A stretch of 64,000 nt of DNA from Moniliella sp. 'wahieum' (GCA_003971905.1 RSEE01000055.1:62001-126000), one strand, 5' to 3'; positions 11,494 through 23,878 are shown, counted from the first letter of the stretch. Notes: generated by a model not told the origin, from the letters alone. Numbers and translations are program-made.

Positions 11494-13823
11494 ATGGTGC
11501 TTTTCGCTCAAGCCACGCCTCCCGTCTCGCCCGGGACTTCGCCCTCTCCAGACACGAAGGGCGAAGTCAAGGCTGCTCCCGCCCCCAAAGCCTCCATTCG
11601 CACGCCTTCGACCTCTCACAGGGCCAACACCGCCAGTCAACGCAAGCGCTCGTCCGTCGGTGCCGCGCCAGCTTCCGCTTCTACCACAGTCATGTGCCGT
11701 CTTCGCCTTGCGAACAGAAGGAAGAGGGCAATACGGCTTCCATGGCTTGCACGTTTGCCGTCAACGGTACGTCGTTCTCTCCCTTTTTGCTTCTCTCTCT
11801 CATCCTAACCCACGTGCTTGATTCTTCCATCCCGTCGGCCCACCAGCAAAATCAAATGCAACAACGCCAAGCCCGAATGCAGTGCGTGCGTCAGCTATGG
11901 CCGCAAAGTGTCTACCAGGCCGTCACGGCCGAGGCCAACGCAGCACTTCGCTTGGCCAAGCGCACTCGCCGCGCACGCCTCGCTGCCCCCTCATCCTTTC
12001 GGCGCCCTCACTGCAGTCCTGTCTGCAGAATCAGAAGAAGGTGGCCAATGTGACGGCGCACGTGCACCAACAGGCCAGTGTATCGCTCACCCAGATGGCC
12101 GAATCGATTGCTGGTCTGCAGCTCTACTCTTCTGAGCCGGGCCAATCGCCGGTCCACCTGCACACCGTCCGTTCACCGGAAGACGGCGTGGTGACACGTG
12201 CCTCTACACCCGTCAACTTGGACGAGCTCTTGGCTGTCGATTCCCACGTCCATCCCGCAGGCCGTGGGGAGTTCACCTCCCTGCATCCGCTCTACGCCCT
12301 CCCGGGTGAAGGAGCTGCTACGGGACCATTGGCGCCGCCGACAAACCAACGTCCTGTCCTGTCCCCGTCCCCGTTCCTAGTGTTCCTTGGCCGCTGGACC
12401 CGGTGGGATGGCGATGGAGGGGAAAGTGGTTCCGCCCAATGACCTGCTCAGCCTGACGGGGTACCTTCCTTCTGCGCCTATCTGGCCTGGCCCCTTGTCC
12501 AACGGTACCCCATTTCTGTCTCCGCTCGACTCGGGTTCACCTGATAGCATCAGCTCTGCCATCTCCTCCGTTGTGCCCTCAGGCCGGAGACACCGCACGC
12601 GATGCCGTTTGCATCATTGCCACCATCAGGTGAATCGCCACTGACGACAATGTTTACTCGCCCACATCGACACTCTGTGGAACGTACTGGCCCTCTTCCT
12701 CTCCCTCCGAAGGGTGGTGGGGCGCGGTAGGCACCGCCAGTGGGCCACCATGCCCGTCGCAGCCCCTGGCTTCTTCCCTTGCTGCCGGCCCCGCATCCAT
12801 GTTCTGCAACCCAACAATGTGTGGCGCCACGAGCGGACATGGGTGGCGGGCAACGTGGGTATGGGGCCGCTGCCCGCGCTGCTACATCGTCGAACGTTGG
12901 TGCCCACGTGTCCTCGCGGCAGGGTACACAAGCGCCAGTGCCGCAGCTCGGTCCGTGTGTCGAGCTGGTCTGTCGCTGATGCCCGAGCCAAAGGAGATGC
13001 CGAGTGCGCCGGTGCAGCGCAATTGGGGATGGCAAGCTCTGCTCAGTCCAGGGCTACCAACAATGCCCTTGCCAGCCCAGCTGCAGTGTCCGATCCGTCG
13101 CCTGGGTAGCTCGAGGGAGAGGATGGATTGGTCCTTGACTCCACCGCTCTCACCTTCCCTCTCACCCTGGCCAGCCGAGGCAGGACAATTCGATGCGCCC
13201 AACTGCACGCGGCGGGAACAGCGGCGACCCGTGATTGTCAATCCTCGCCTGGTCCATGTGATCGAAGCGATTGAAAACAGAGCCGGCACAAGTGAGTGCG
13301 CTGGCGCGACGGCGCCAAGCCACGCCCAAGCCCAACAACCTCCGCTACAGCAACTCCAGCCCACGGCAATGTCCGGGCTGGACTCCTGGTCACAGGTCCT
13401 GGGGACCAAAGAGTCGATGGAGAAGGAGGGCGCGACGTGCTTCTCCCCTGTGCAGGACAGTGAGAGGCTTCTGGATCAGCAACGGCGGAGGCGATGCCGG
13501 ATTGGAATGGGACGAGTTGCTCTCCAGTTCGAAAGCGTCGCAGTGGAGCACACCATGCTTGGATGAACGTGTACTGGCCGGAGGCGTGTCCCCCTTTGCC
13601 AGCACACCTACCCGATCAGTTGCTCACCCCCACCTCACCCGAACGACGTTGGCTTTGGCGGGCGTTGGGTGTGCCGCGCCCCCACCCCTGCTAGGGATGA
13701 TGGATGGAACATCTTGTTTCCCTGCCTAACGAGGAGCTGCTAGTTTCCGAGTTTATGGTGGACGACGCGTTTGGTCTATCGACGGAGACCAAGCCATGCC
13801 GACGGTCGTCTGAGCCATCGTAA
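11494..13823 (+). CDS. Zn(II)2Cys6 fungal-type transcription factor, frame broken
   Basis: Nuclear DNA-binding regulator of the fungus-specific C6 zinc-cluster class; its target genes cannot be inferred. ATG at 11494 opens a Ser/Pro/Thr-rich leader. The zinc cluster spans an 80-nt intron (11767-11846, GTACGT..CCAG). Exon 1 supplies ACTF-CRQR and exon 2 KIKCNNAKPECSAC, with the sixth Cys in GRKC. That gives the expected CX2CX6CX5CX2C pattern and final Cys. To read this, one T is missing in the T-run at about 11750 and one A is extra in CGCAAAGTG at about 11910. The remainder is Ser/Pro/Gln-rich and switches frame several times; the last coding block, 13704-13823, ends SLPNEELLVSEFMVDDAFG.... 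No conserved middle homology domain was recognised. The breaks look like indel errors, though a pseudogene is possible. Confidence 0.7.
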
Positions 13824-15932
13824 CCCACTCATTTGTCGGCGAAGGTGGGTCGGGTCTGGTTGACCCAAGCGTCGTCGATGGAGGCCTTGCTCAAGCCCAT
13901 TCTAGGCCCGCACAACCGTCATCTTGCCATCGGAACATTCCTTGTGCCTCTGCTCTCGTTGCACTTTACTCTGATCATTTCTCCGTCGCTGTTTATCTAT
14001 GTTGCCTCCTATAACTTTATGCTCCTTTCGCATTTCAGCAAACCTGTGCAACGTTTCTTTGCCTCCTTACTCTCATTCTTCTGCCTCATCGTCGTTCTCA
14101 CCCCGGTTTTGAGCACAGGAAAATGGGGGGTATTCGAAACACGCGCCTGTCTCCTGATGGGTCCCCACCTTTGCCCTTGCTGCTTTGTTACTCCGTCTCC
14201 CTAGATCTGGAAACCCAAGTTACTGTCCATGCTCACACACACATGGCCCACGTTGCGCCTCTCCCTTTGTACTCTGGAAGAACCGATCTGTCCTGCAACC
14301 CGCCAGGCGTGACGGCACGGGCGACTTGGGCTACAACTCCCAGTTTATTTGGGGTCGAACGCTCATCCCCTCCGGTTCGCATCGTTACTACTATGTATTC
14401 CCTTGCCTGCTCTCGCGTTCACGACCAGTGTGCTGTCTTATAGGTTCTTATGCATTGCCGCTATCTGTGTTAATTAATTCTCTTATTGTTCCAGCAATGA
14501 TTAATGAGCACTCGAGTAGGAATCGAGCATAGAACAGCACCGCGTGCATCTCCTTTCTCTCGATCGGCCGTTGGGAGGTTCCATTGTTGATCCACCCTCA
14601 GGAGACTCGCGAAAAGTGTGCTCTCTCCGGGCGCTCGCCAGCTGTTGTTCTTTAGCGACACCTATAGTTTACTTGTGAGATACAGAGGAAGAAAATGTGC
14701 AGGTACATATACTTGTGCGCGGCCCCAAGTGTCATTGCCCCCTGCCTCTTTGATCTTCCAGTAACCCTCCGTAGTAGTTGCACCCCCGACCATTGGCCTC
14801 CGGGATCCTAGGTTTCAGAACGAGGGAACTTTCACACGCACCAAAACTGGCACTGATAGTCCTGATGCAATGACAGGATATGATGAAATTGTTGCCGGCA
14901 TAGAGCCCCGCCGTGAAATGCCCGGCGGGAAGCTAAGAAAGCTAACACAGGGTCAATACAGAGCGTAATGCTGGCGACACGGAGATCGAGGAGGGTCAAC
15001 AAAATGAGGGGCGCCTCGAAAACATGAAAAACGTCGAGCGGGAGTGGCACTTTTTGGAACAACACGCTACTAAATGACTGGTGAGGCTGGGCCAGATCGA
15101 CCGTACTGACGTTTTTCGCGTGCATCATATGGACAACTGCGGGGTGAGATCGGTGAGGTATGAGAGATCCTCGTCATGCATTATGCACAAGAGTTTGTTC
15201 GGGTGACCGGTGACCGGGGAGCACCTCCTGCACCTTTGAGCCGTGTCCTGGCCAAGCCCGTTCCGGCGAAACGTGAGTGATCCAACTGGAGACGTGTTCC
15301 ATATATTAGGTTACCGGTTACCCCCCTACGGCCGTGTTGATCGGTGATCGTGTTTCCCTCGGCCTCAGTCCTAGTAATACTAGTTAATAGGCAATTGAAC
15401 CGAAGACATGGATCGATGACATGGATGACACCTATTACCCGTATACTTCTATCATCTTTAGTCACTAGTCCCTTCCGACTCTATACAGAGACAATTATCG
15501 ATTATCGATCCAATATAGTACACACTAATAGGACCCAACTTTTCTTAGACCGGATGAGATCTGAGATCCGGTGAGAAAACAGACGTCTTTCCCTTTTTAG
15601 AGCTTGGTGGTGAGTACGGTGAGCGTTGGTTATCCTCTCCCACACAGGAGATGGAAGCGACAGAAACAATGCTACACAGTCGCTGCGGATCGATGAGTGC
15701 CACGGATGAGTTGATGGCTTTCCGCAGGGTTTTGTTGCGAGGCATCATTAGTCATGATCGGAGGTGTTGAGGGACTGGAGACCCACGACTGAATACTGAG
15801 TACTGAGTATTGATGAGAGTCGGATGTCGATCGAGATGAGAAGGACTCGAAAATGTGATACCTGCCAGGATGTAGCGAGGACAGTACTGTAATGAAAGAG
15901 TTTTCCCATCACAGTAATGAAACAGTACATCT
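13824..15932. other. Spacer between regulator gene and copia element
   Basis: No supported gene. The stretch 13833-14204 is open on the + strand and encodes hydrophobic residues, but it lacks an ATG at its start and reads like 3' sequence. Heptad words occur at 15791-15815 (GAATACT GAGTACT GAGTATT) and an ACCGGTG pair lies near 15203. Nothing else was seen. Confidence 0.5.
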
Positions 15933-16146
15933 TGTTGGGACCCGTGGTCCCGTACTTAGGCCAAGGTGCCTCATCACCCTTCACCCCTGATTTGTCCTCC
16001 CAAGCCTCCACGTGTATACTCAGGCTTGTTTGAACCCTGTCTCTAGGTGTGGCACAAGGCTTAGACCTGAACCACCACCATCGCGATGCATTGCTCTACA
16101 TCTCCAGAGATTCTTCACCCAATCCTTGGGTTCCTCCGGTCTTACA
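15933..16146 (+). repeat. Left LTR of the copia element
   Basis: 214 bp, TG..CA bounded. Compared with the right LTR it lacks one C at ACCC(C)TG, one T at GCGAT(T)GC and one C at AATCC(C)TT, and it has A where the right copy has G in CCAGAGA/GTTC. Confidence 0.95.
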
Positions 16147-16377
16147 GAGTTACAATCCTCTTGACGCTCATCCCTGAGCCTTCCATTCACCCACTCTTCC
16201 ACCCAACACCTACCTCCCCCTGGCAGGCTCTCAGGCTCAGGAGTCTTGGTTCAACTCCTCAACCCATACTTCGCCAACTGCCGCCGCAGAAGAGAGCAAC
16301 ACTCCCGTCGGAGTTGACCACGTCTCCCCGCCGATGACGCCATCACGTGAGTCTACTCCTACACCTCAGCCACCCCC

Positions 16378-17533
16378 GTGGGCCCCGACAACACCGCGAA
16401 CGAGGTCGCCACCCTCGCCGACCGCATTCGCGACATGTTCAAATTGTTTCCCGAACACGTCACCGTCAAACAGCTACAAGATACTGGTAGCAACCTTGGG
16501 TACAGCGACGAGACGACCACAGAAGCCATTGTCATGTTATCATGTGAGAATCCACCCAAGACTAGTAAGAACGAAGGTGCCATATCGTCAACTCCGGCCA
16601 TCGACGACAACCCGTGGGCCTTGACTCCCGACAAGCTCCTCCGCAGTGCCACTCGCACCAACGTGCCGCACCACGAGCGTTTCCACAACAACAGCTCGTT
16701 TTGGTTGGGACCCGGATCTTCCTCCCTCGTATCCAGATTATCCCTGGAGCGCGTGAGCATCTGGAACAGGGCAAGGCCCTGGACGGGTATAACGCAGAAC
16801 TGGACGCTCACTTAGCCAACATTCTACTCCCGTGGATAGACTCCGACGTCGTCCAGCAGATCACCGGCGATGGCACGCCGGCTCTAGGGTCTGCATACTA
16901 TCATGCTCTGCGTGATTTGTACGGCACCGTTTCAGACACTGAGGTCTGTAATATCCTCATAAAGATTCTCACCCTCAAAATGGGCACCAAGTCGGGCCGC
17001 CAATACCTGAATGAGTTCACTGTGGCGGTAACCCAGTACGAGATGACGTCCAAGTCCAAGCTGGACGAGATTGGTCTAGCAAAGATGCTACGGAACGGCG
17101 TCACTGATCAGGGGTGGTTGCACCTCCATCGTAACAGCAGCTACGCCGAATTGCGCCGAGCAGTGAGCGAACTCGAAGGCTCCAACTACGGTAGTACCTC
17201 CAGTTCAAGCCCATATCCCTCCAGTACGACCCCTTCGGAAGCCACGTCGCACAGCCAAACAAACAGTACGGCTACAGGCAGCGGACAGGGCCGAGGTGGC
17301 AGCGGATACAGAGGAAGTCACCGTGGTGGCCAACGTGGCGGCCATGTTAGCCGGCCGGCCACGACAGCCCAGACCACCTCATGTGCCCATGCAGTAACCC
17401 ACCCTATGGCGCTCACTACACCACCCGAGTCAGCTACATCGACTGAAACGGAGTCTGTCGTGTCCACAACCCCTCCTCCCCCTACTCGGACAGCGCGGGA
17501 GGCCTTCCTCCAGCCAACCTCCCTGCGCAACAC
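16378..17533 (+). CDS. gag: Copia Gag (capsid) region
   Basis: Encodes the particle-forming Gag of the retrotransposon. The N-terminal block (from about 16378) has HERFH..SFWLGPGS; a one-base shift moves it near 16740 into a frame carrying the UBN2-like core, with the conserved HALRDLYGTVSD, ILTLKMG and FTVAVTQYEM segments. It ends in a Gly/Arg-rich tail (GQGRGGSGYRGSHRGGQRGG) where most copia elements have a CCHC zinc knuckle; no clean knuckle is visible in any frame around 17370-17400. The Gly/Arg tail may do the RNA binding. The ATG choice is uncertain because the frame is interrupted. Confidence 0.75.
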
Positions 17534-19001
17534 GATTCAGGTGCGAGACCATCCGTATTCAATGAACGAAGTGCGTTTATCAATCTTCGTCCCCACCGCG
17601 AGCCCATAGCAGTGGCAAACGGACAGATCGCATACACTGAAGGCATTGGCACCATCTCTATGTACATTCAAACCAGAACGGAGCCCCATCGCACCCCACC
17701 TACCCGACAGCTTGTACTGCCCACCTTCCCGACCAACCTGCTCAGCGCTTATCATCTATCTGTCGCAGGCATTGGCAGCTGGATCCCTCCAGGTGGCCAT
17801 GGTCTCTATCTCGGACGACACGGCGAACCTTTTCGTCTCGCCGCCGACTCAAGCTATTCCCTTACTCTGGCGCCCAATACGGCAGCCACAGCCAACAGCG
17901 CCACTTCGCTACTCAACCTTGATGCAACCCTGGTCAAGGTGATGAAAAACGCCCACATCCGATGGAATCATGCACCCCTAGATCAACTTTCATCCCTCAC
18001 GTCGGACGACCCAGCATTCGAACGGGTCAACAGTGGCGACATCGCTTTAATCCGGTCCTCGTGGCACTGTGCACCATGCGCATTAAGCAGAGCCACTGCC
18101 CCACCCCACGCCGCGACTGGACGCCCAATCCGATCCATTCGCCTTTCTCTCTCCTCCACCTCGACGTCCTTGAATATCCCGCCAAGGCGGCGGGGTCATA
18201 CTTACGCCCTTATCATCGTCGACGACTTTAGCGGTATACCTGGGACGCTACCCTGGTGTCCAAGGGTGATGCCACAGCCGAACTTCAAGCCTTCATCCGG
18301 CGCGAGCATCGCCAACATCCCGACCGCCCCCTTCAGGCGGTCCGCTCTGACAATCGCCTGAACTCACCACCGCAATGGACGAGTTTTACTGCGAACTGGG
18401 AGTAGTGAGCGAGCGCACCAATCCTGGTGAAAGTGGTCCAATGGGGTCGCCGAACGCGCCCATAAGATCGATTACGGATCGCGCTCGACTCATGGTAGTC
18501 GCAAACCGATTGATTCCCGACGAGTGGTGGGAACACAGCTTATTGGCAGCCACGTATGCACACAACCAGTCGCCGCCGAAGGCACTGGGTGGAGACAGCC
18601 GATTTGTCCGGTACCATGGCTTCAAACCATCCCTTCGCATGCGCGGTTTTGGCACTCTTGCTTACCTGCACCTACTGCCCAACCAACGCGAGGGCGGCAA
18701 ACTTGGTCCGCGGGCGGTCCCAGCTATGTTGGTGGGTTACGGGCACGGCCGCGGGTCGAAGGGGTGGCTCTTTGCCATCCACCAGGATGACGGCCAAGTT
18801 GGATTCCGTTGGAAAAAGCCGTCCACCTGGACACATGTCCCGTACACCACCGAGTATCCCACGCACTTCCATCTGGACCCCCTTGTTCCTTCTGGTGGCG
18901 GAGATGTGCGGGGGGGCGGAGAGATGGGTGCTGGTGGGAAGTCAGACAGCTCCCCACCCCGGCGTGTGCGTTTTGCGATAGATGAACTGACCCGATACTG
19001 A
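17534..19001 (+). CDS. pol: Copia protease and integrase, frame broken
   Basis: Aspartic protease begins with the active site DSGA at 17534-17545, followed by FINLRPHREPIAVANG and, further on, TNLLSAYHL, as in copia proteases. The integrase zinc site follows: HIRWNH, then CAPC about 50 residues later. The catalytic core shows LHLDVLEY (first Asp), ALIIVDDFS, then AVRSDN (second Asp) and NGVAERAH (Glu) at about 18440, so the D,D,E triad can be traced across frame changes near 18235, 18365 and 18440. The last open block, 18375-19001, carries the integrase C-terminal region (GFKPSLRMRGFG, AMLVGYG) and stops after FAIDELTRY. Confidence 0.85.
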
Positions 19002-19086
19002 TGGTAAGAAAGAAAATGCCCCCAATGGGAAAAGAAAATTAAAAGAACGAAAAACAGAGGCACATCGCCCGGCTCAAGCCAAGAAA

Positions 19087-21257
19087 ATGAGAATTCAGAG
19101 CCTGGCCCCACTCCCACCAACTCCAACCCCCCGCATGTACCCCCCCCCTGTTGCATCTGACCCCGCAGGCATGGCACAACGCCAGGCACAGCAAGCCGAA
19201 GAAAATGAAACTATCACACAAGATGCCGCTGACACTGGCCACCAAGTCCTGCCTCCCCCTCTCTCCGCTCCACCGTCCCCTCCCTCCCCCTCTCCATCCC
19301 CTCCTCCCCCATCCGACACGCTCGCCCCCGTGACCGTGCCCCTGAACGATACGGCAGTCCCCGCACTCGTGCGTCGCAACCCCGTTCGCCAAGCGCGTAT
19401 CAACGCCCCACCCCTCGACCTGTCCATTCCCGCCAACGACAATCTACGCGATGGCACTTTTTCCCTACTCGTCAACAAGGCCCCTAGCATCTTTGGCAAT
19501 CCGGCCGCTCTTTCCGCCCTAGGAATGCAGGCTTTGGTGAGTATTTTCGGACCCGCGCCGGACACCTCCATGCTGCCCGCTTCGGAGCCAAGTTCACCCT
19601 CCATCGCACTCGCAATCGAATCCGCAGCAAGTGACACCGAGGTCATACTGACCACCGATGGGGTCCCGGTGGCCCCCAAGAACATCAAGAAGTTGGTGGG
19701 CCACCCTGCTTTTGATGGCGTACTTGAGGCAATGCGCCTCGAGCTTCGGCGCTTTGACGAGCGTGACGTAAAGGAAGTTGTGCCCATCCCCCGGGGATCA
19801 AACCCCTTCCCGGCATGTGGGTCCTAGGTACTAAGACGGATGCGGATGCTAACTTCCTCAAGTACCGTGCCCGTTACGTTGTGGGAGGGCACCGACAAGT
19901 TCCTGGCACATGGGCGAAATCTTTTGCTCCTGCCGTTCGTACTGCTGCCGTCAACACGCTAATTGCGTTGGCCGAAGCTGATGGCCTCCACTTATTCTCT
20001 GCCGATGTGGAAGCTGCCTACCTCTATGCCGATATCAACGAGCTCGTCTATGTTCGACCACCCCCCTTCTTCCCAGAAGCGCCCGGTCACTGCTGGAGAC
20101 TCAAGAAAAGTCTCTATGGCCTGCACCAGAGCGGTGCCAACTTTGGAGATTGGCTCCGCACTTTCCTTTGCGACCGACTCCACTTCACTAGCCTAAAATC
20201 AGAGCCTTGCCTGTTCATACGTCGCACCGAACCTCTTGGCCTGATCTTAATTGCCGTCCACACTGACGACTTTTTGGTCGCGTGTCGGTCCCAAGAAGCG
20301 TATGATGAATTCTTGGTGGAGTTAAGGCGCAGCATCCAACTTAAATCCAACGGCCCTCTACGTTTCCATCTCGGCTGCCAATACGACCGTATCGATGGAC
20401 GACTGTACATCAGCCAACCCAAATTCATCGCTGAGACGCTTGCCGCGCATGACATATCACCTCACCGGCCCCGCTACCTTCCAATCGGCCACCAACTTCC
20501 GCCTCCCAAGCGACCCGAGCACGAAAAGCGTGCCACTCGAGACGAGCACCGTGCCTACCGTTCTATTGTCGGATCCAGCTTGTGGGCGGCTCGTATGTCC
20601 CGGCCTGATGCCCTCTTCGCGGCTACCTTTCTAGCGCGGTTTATGGACGATCCGTCCGCCGCCCACCGACGCGCAGCGGAGGACCTATTACGTTTCTTCG
20701 CCGGTACGTCTGACTACTCTTTGTGCCTCACACCCAACAGATCTCGCCCTCTACTCGAGCTGCACACCGATGCCTCCTTTGCATCAGACAAGAGCAACTC
20801 CCACTCCGTTTCGGGCCATGTTGTTTTTGTTTTCGGTGTGCCTGTATCCTGGGGCTCCAAGTCCCAGAATCAAGGTGTGGGCAACACAGCAGCATCTGAA
20901 TACCTAGCCATGGGAGATGGCCTTCGAGATGCTCTATTCATTCGCAACATACTGTTTGAACTTGGTGTCTGCAAGGCTAATCACCCGATTGAGCTCTTTG
21001 TTGACAACACCGCTGCCAAAGCGTTGGCCGAAAAGCTCGGCAGCCTAGGCAAAATACGGGAGATTGACGTCTCGTACCACGAGGTGCGGGAACGCATCCA
21101 CCGAGGCGAAATTAAAGTCCACTACACTCCAGGTGCACACCATCTCCCTGACTGGTTCACCAAACCTCTTTCTCTTCCCAAGATCATTTCTGCGCGTAAC
21201 AATTTCGATTTGGCTTCTCTTTTTCGCGCTGATCCCCTTTCTACTTTTCTTTGTTGA
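19087..21257 (+). CDS. pol: Copia reverse transcriptase and RNase H
   Basis: A Pro-rich linker (19087-19700) leads into the RT. One frame shift at about 19800-19815 separates VPIPRGSNPFP from WVLGTKTDADANFLKYRAR. The RT_Ty1 block then has FSADVEAAYLYAD, RLKKSLYGLHQSG and the catalytic box VHTDDFLVA (20259-20270 for HTDD), where YVDD is the usual form. RNase H follows: HTDASFA, TAASEYLAM, ELFVDNTAAK and HYTPGAHHLPDWFTKPL, giving the D-E-D triad. The stop lies 39 nt before the right LTR. The block 19815-21257 has no internal stop and could be functional. Confidence 0.93.
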
Positions 21258-21295
21258 TGGCCAACGGGTTCTTTCGTTCCCTTGGCCCGGGGGGG

Positions 21296-21512
21296 TGTTG
21301 GGACCCGTGGTCCCGTACTTAGGCCAAGGTGCCTCATCACCCTTCACCCCTGATTTGTCCTCCCAAGCCTCCACGTGTATACTCAGGCTTGTTTGAACCC
21401 CTGTCTCTAGGTGTGGCACAAGGCTTAGACCTGAACCACCACCATCGCGATTGCATTGCTCTACATCTCCAGAGGTTCTTCACCCAATCCCTTGGGTTCC
21501 TCCGGTCTTACA
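21296..21512 (+). repeat. Right LTR of the copia element
   Basis: 217 bp, TG..CA bounded, preceded by a seven-G tract. It differs from the left LTR by three one-base insertions in short runs and one substitution. Confidence 0.95.
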
Positions 21513-21844
21513 CATCTGGATCGGCCGTAGAGCCCCCCCCCCTAACCCAGCTTCTGATCCCCCTATTGAAAGCGCCCCCCCCCCGGGCCGCATTGGTCCA
21601 TAGCGCAAGCGCTGGCGGAGGCCTCGTTACGCGTTACGCATCATTGACGGACGTGTCAAAGGCCATGGCGCGCCTGATCCGTGATGTCATCATGCTTGAA
21701 ATGCATTTTATGGCCGATCCCTGGTCCACTTGTTGTCTCGTTATCCGCGCGTTGCGGGTTCTTACTCGGCATACTATAGTGGAGCGATCGTTGAGACGCC
21801 TGGTCTCTAGCAAGACCAATAAGCAAGTCTTGTTGGTTCAAGTA

Positions 21845-23638
21845 TCAAGTACAACGAAAGAGATGAGGGGGAATAGGAGAGGGGTTGCCAGGTGGTAAGA
21901 CAAGGAGAGGGCATGCAAGAGCAAACAGAGTCAAATGTGGCTTGGGTGTTGGCAGTGTGTTGGCCTGGCCACGTGCATCATACCCCTGCCGCTTGTCACC
22001 AAAGAGGGCGCGCAAGTTCTTTTCGCGTCCGGCTGCCCGACGGCCCGAGGCCATGGCGGCACGGATGCGCGCTTCGGGCGAGTCCGCTTCGACCGCCGAG
22101 CCGTCCGACGCGGTTTTGGGGAAGGAGGAGAGGGCCGGGTACAAGTCCAGTGAGGCGGGTCCCTGCGCGCCCACAATGGAAAGCAATGGACGAGACCATC
22201 GTTGACCGCCTGGATCGACGAAAGACTAGCAGCGTCGGGCTCCAGCACGTACGTTTCCCCCTGCTGTACCAGTTGGATGGCCAGCACATCTTTTCCTGCC
22301 CACTCTGTACGATGGGAGGGGGCCACCCGCGTATCGAGTGATACATATACCGTCTCCCCTACCACAGCGGCATGGAGGATGGCAGACCAAGGTCGAGGGT
22401 GGTGATCTCGTTTCCGCCTCTGGCGAGGGTATCGAGGGAGAGGATGCAAGGCGGAACTGGCCTCGAGACGAAGGAGTACATGGGAGGCTTCTGCTGATCC
22501 AAGGACAGGCAGCAGGACCAGCTGAACGATGGCCAAATGGGGCGTGCCCTGGAGAGTATTGGCTTCGCCAGGGGGCGGAAGCTGTCCATTCCTTGCCAGA
22601 GGCGGTAAGCGCAGTAACCGCCTTGCAGGCGTAGGAAGTACATCCGTGCGAACGTACTTGGCAAGCAAAGCAGAATCTAACTCGACGGTGGCGAGAAATT
22701 CATGGGAAGCTGCTGGGTGTGCAGGGGAAGAAGCGGGGTAGGTGGGTAGGTAGTCGCTCAGGCGAAGCGTTTTCCCCCTCGGCTGAGAGGAGCGCCGACC
22801 TGCGTGTCCCTTTGAACGGGTAGGGGACCACCAGCAGCGCGCCAATGAAGGAAGAACTGCCCAACGTAATGCTCTACTATCCACCCAGATCGCTTGGGCC
22901 CCCAACGCGAGATACGGATATGCTCGTCTCGATCGGCTGTGATGAGGAGTGGGGGGATCGAGCCGGTATATGAGGACGATACAGGTAATGGGGCAAATAC
23001 GGCATCGGTAAGCATCCCCACATGCCAACACGCGGAGAAAGAGGATCAAAGGGTCAAAGAAGCCCATGTCGGCTGTCTCGTCGTCGAAGTTTGAGGGAGG
23101 GGAACCGGAGAGCCATCCTTAGGAAGGGGAGGGACCGAACGTCCCCCATGCCGGTCGCCGACTATGAGGTGAAGCGCCCTCCTGGATGCAGCAGGTTCCC
23201 AGAGAAAGACGGCGGCCCTTTGGGGGAGTTGGACTGAGATGGCTTCCGAGCCATAGGCAAGCAGAGACGTTTCTTCCAATTGGACGAATGCGCGGTCAAC
23301 AGGCAGGTGCCTGACTCGAAGAGTCTTGTCGTCTCCTGCTATCGCAAGCGCGAGCGAGGCATCCGGAGAGAACGATGCGATTCTAGGAAAGGCCAGATGC
23401 GCAGACTGGGACGCGTCTGCTTTCTTGTCCTGCGGCTGGGAAGCTGGTGCAGTGTAGAGGAGTGAACAGGGCAAGTAGCCGACTTGTACCGCTTCTCCCG
23501 AACCACTTGGGAGGGCCCAGAGAGCGACTGACTGAACTAAGTAGCTGTAAGCAGAGCGAGGAACTGGTAGGTGGCTTCGGGCACACCAACGACCTCGCTG
23601 GCCGCAACAAAGTGGACGGGGAGACGGTCGGAGGCCAT
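21845..23638 (-). CDS. TRM82: TRM82/WDR4-like subunit of tRNA m7G46 methyltransferase
   Basis: WD40 scaffold that partners the catalytic Trm8 subunit to make 7-methylguanosine at position 46 of tRNA. From ATG 23636-23638 the protein starts MASDRLPVHFVAASEVVG. WD repeats are visible as FSPDASLALAIAGDDKTLRV, then LIVGDRHG..SVPPLPKDGSP, then MLTDAVFAPL and the family signature LLITADRDEHIRISRW at about 22930, followed by WIVEHYVG. Each block lies in a different minus frame, with breaks near 23530, 23150, 22870 and 22160. The C-terminal block (22160-21845) contains REKNLRALFGDK, and its exact end is uncertain. The 5' end lies about 300 bp from the divergently transcribed RRP14-like gene. Confidence 0.8.
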
Positions 23639-23878
23639 GCCTGATGGAGGGAAGGATGGAAGATGGATGGACAGCGAGACAGATGAAGAAGCAGGGTAAA
23701 GTAGGCCAAGGTGGACCTGGCAGGCCTCGTATAGGCCTCATAGAAATGTGGGGTTCCGCAGTCAGAAATTTGCGATTCCGCTATGGCTCAGTGGGTAGCT
23801 GGTTGGAAAAAAAATGTTTCAGCGTTTTATTAGCTTTAGTTTCCTCTTGGCTCGCCCTGCCTAGTAGCTCTTCCTTTC

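Larger units (their letters stand above)
15933..21512 (+). mobile_element. Complete Ty1/copia LTR retrotransposon
   Basis: A 5580-bp element flanked by a perfect 5-bp target duplication, CATCT, at 15928-15932 and 21513-21517. LTRs begin TGTTGGG and end CTTACA. Internal order is gag, protease (DSGA at 17534), integrase (HHCC zinc site, then D, D and E), reverse transcriptase, RNase H. Integrase before RT is diagnostic of copia rather than gypsy. A G-run immediately before the right LTR (21289-21295) serves as polypurine tract. No clear primer-binding site was recognised after the left LTR. Internal frames are cut by one-base shifts, but the RT-RNase H block is open for 1.44 kb and the LTRs are nearly identical, so the insertion is recent. 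Confidence 0.95.

Noticed and set aside
13833..14204. Hydrophobic open frame after the Zn2Cys6 gene
   Set aside because: It begins without an ATG directly after the regulator stop and is T-rich 3' sequence; hydrophobicity follows from T-rich codons.
23780..23815. A-box match TGGCTCAGTGG before the RRP14-like gene
   Set aside because: No T-arm or anticodon arm downstream; the sequence runs straight into the leader of a protein gene.
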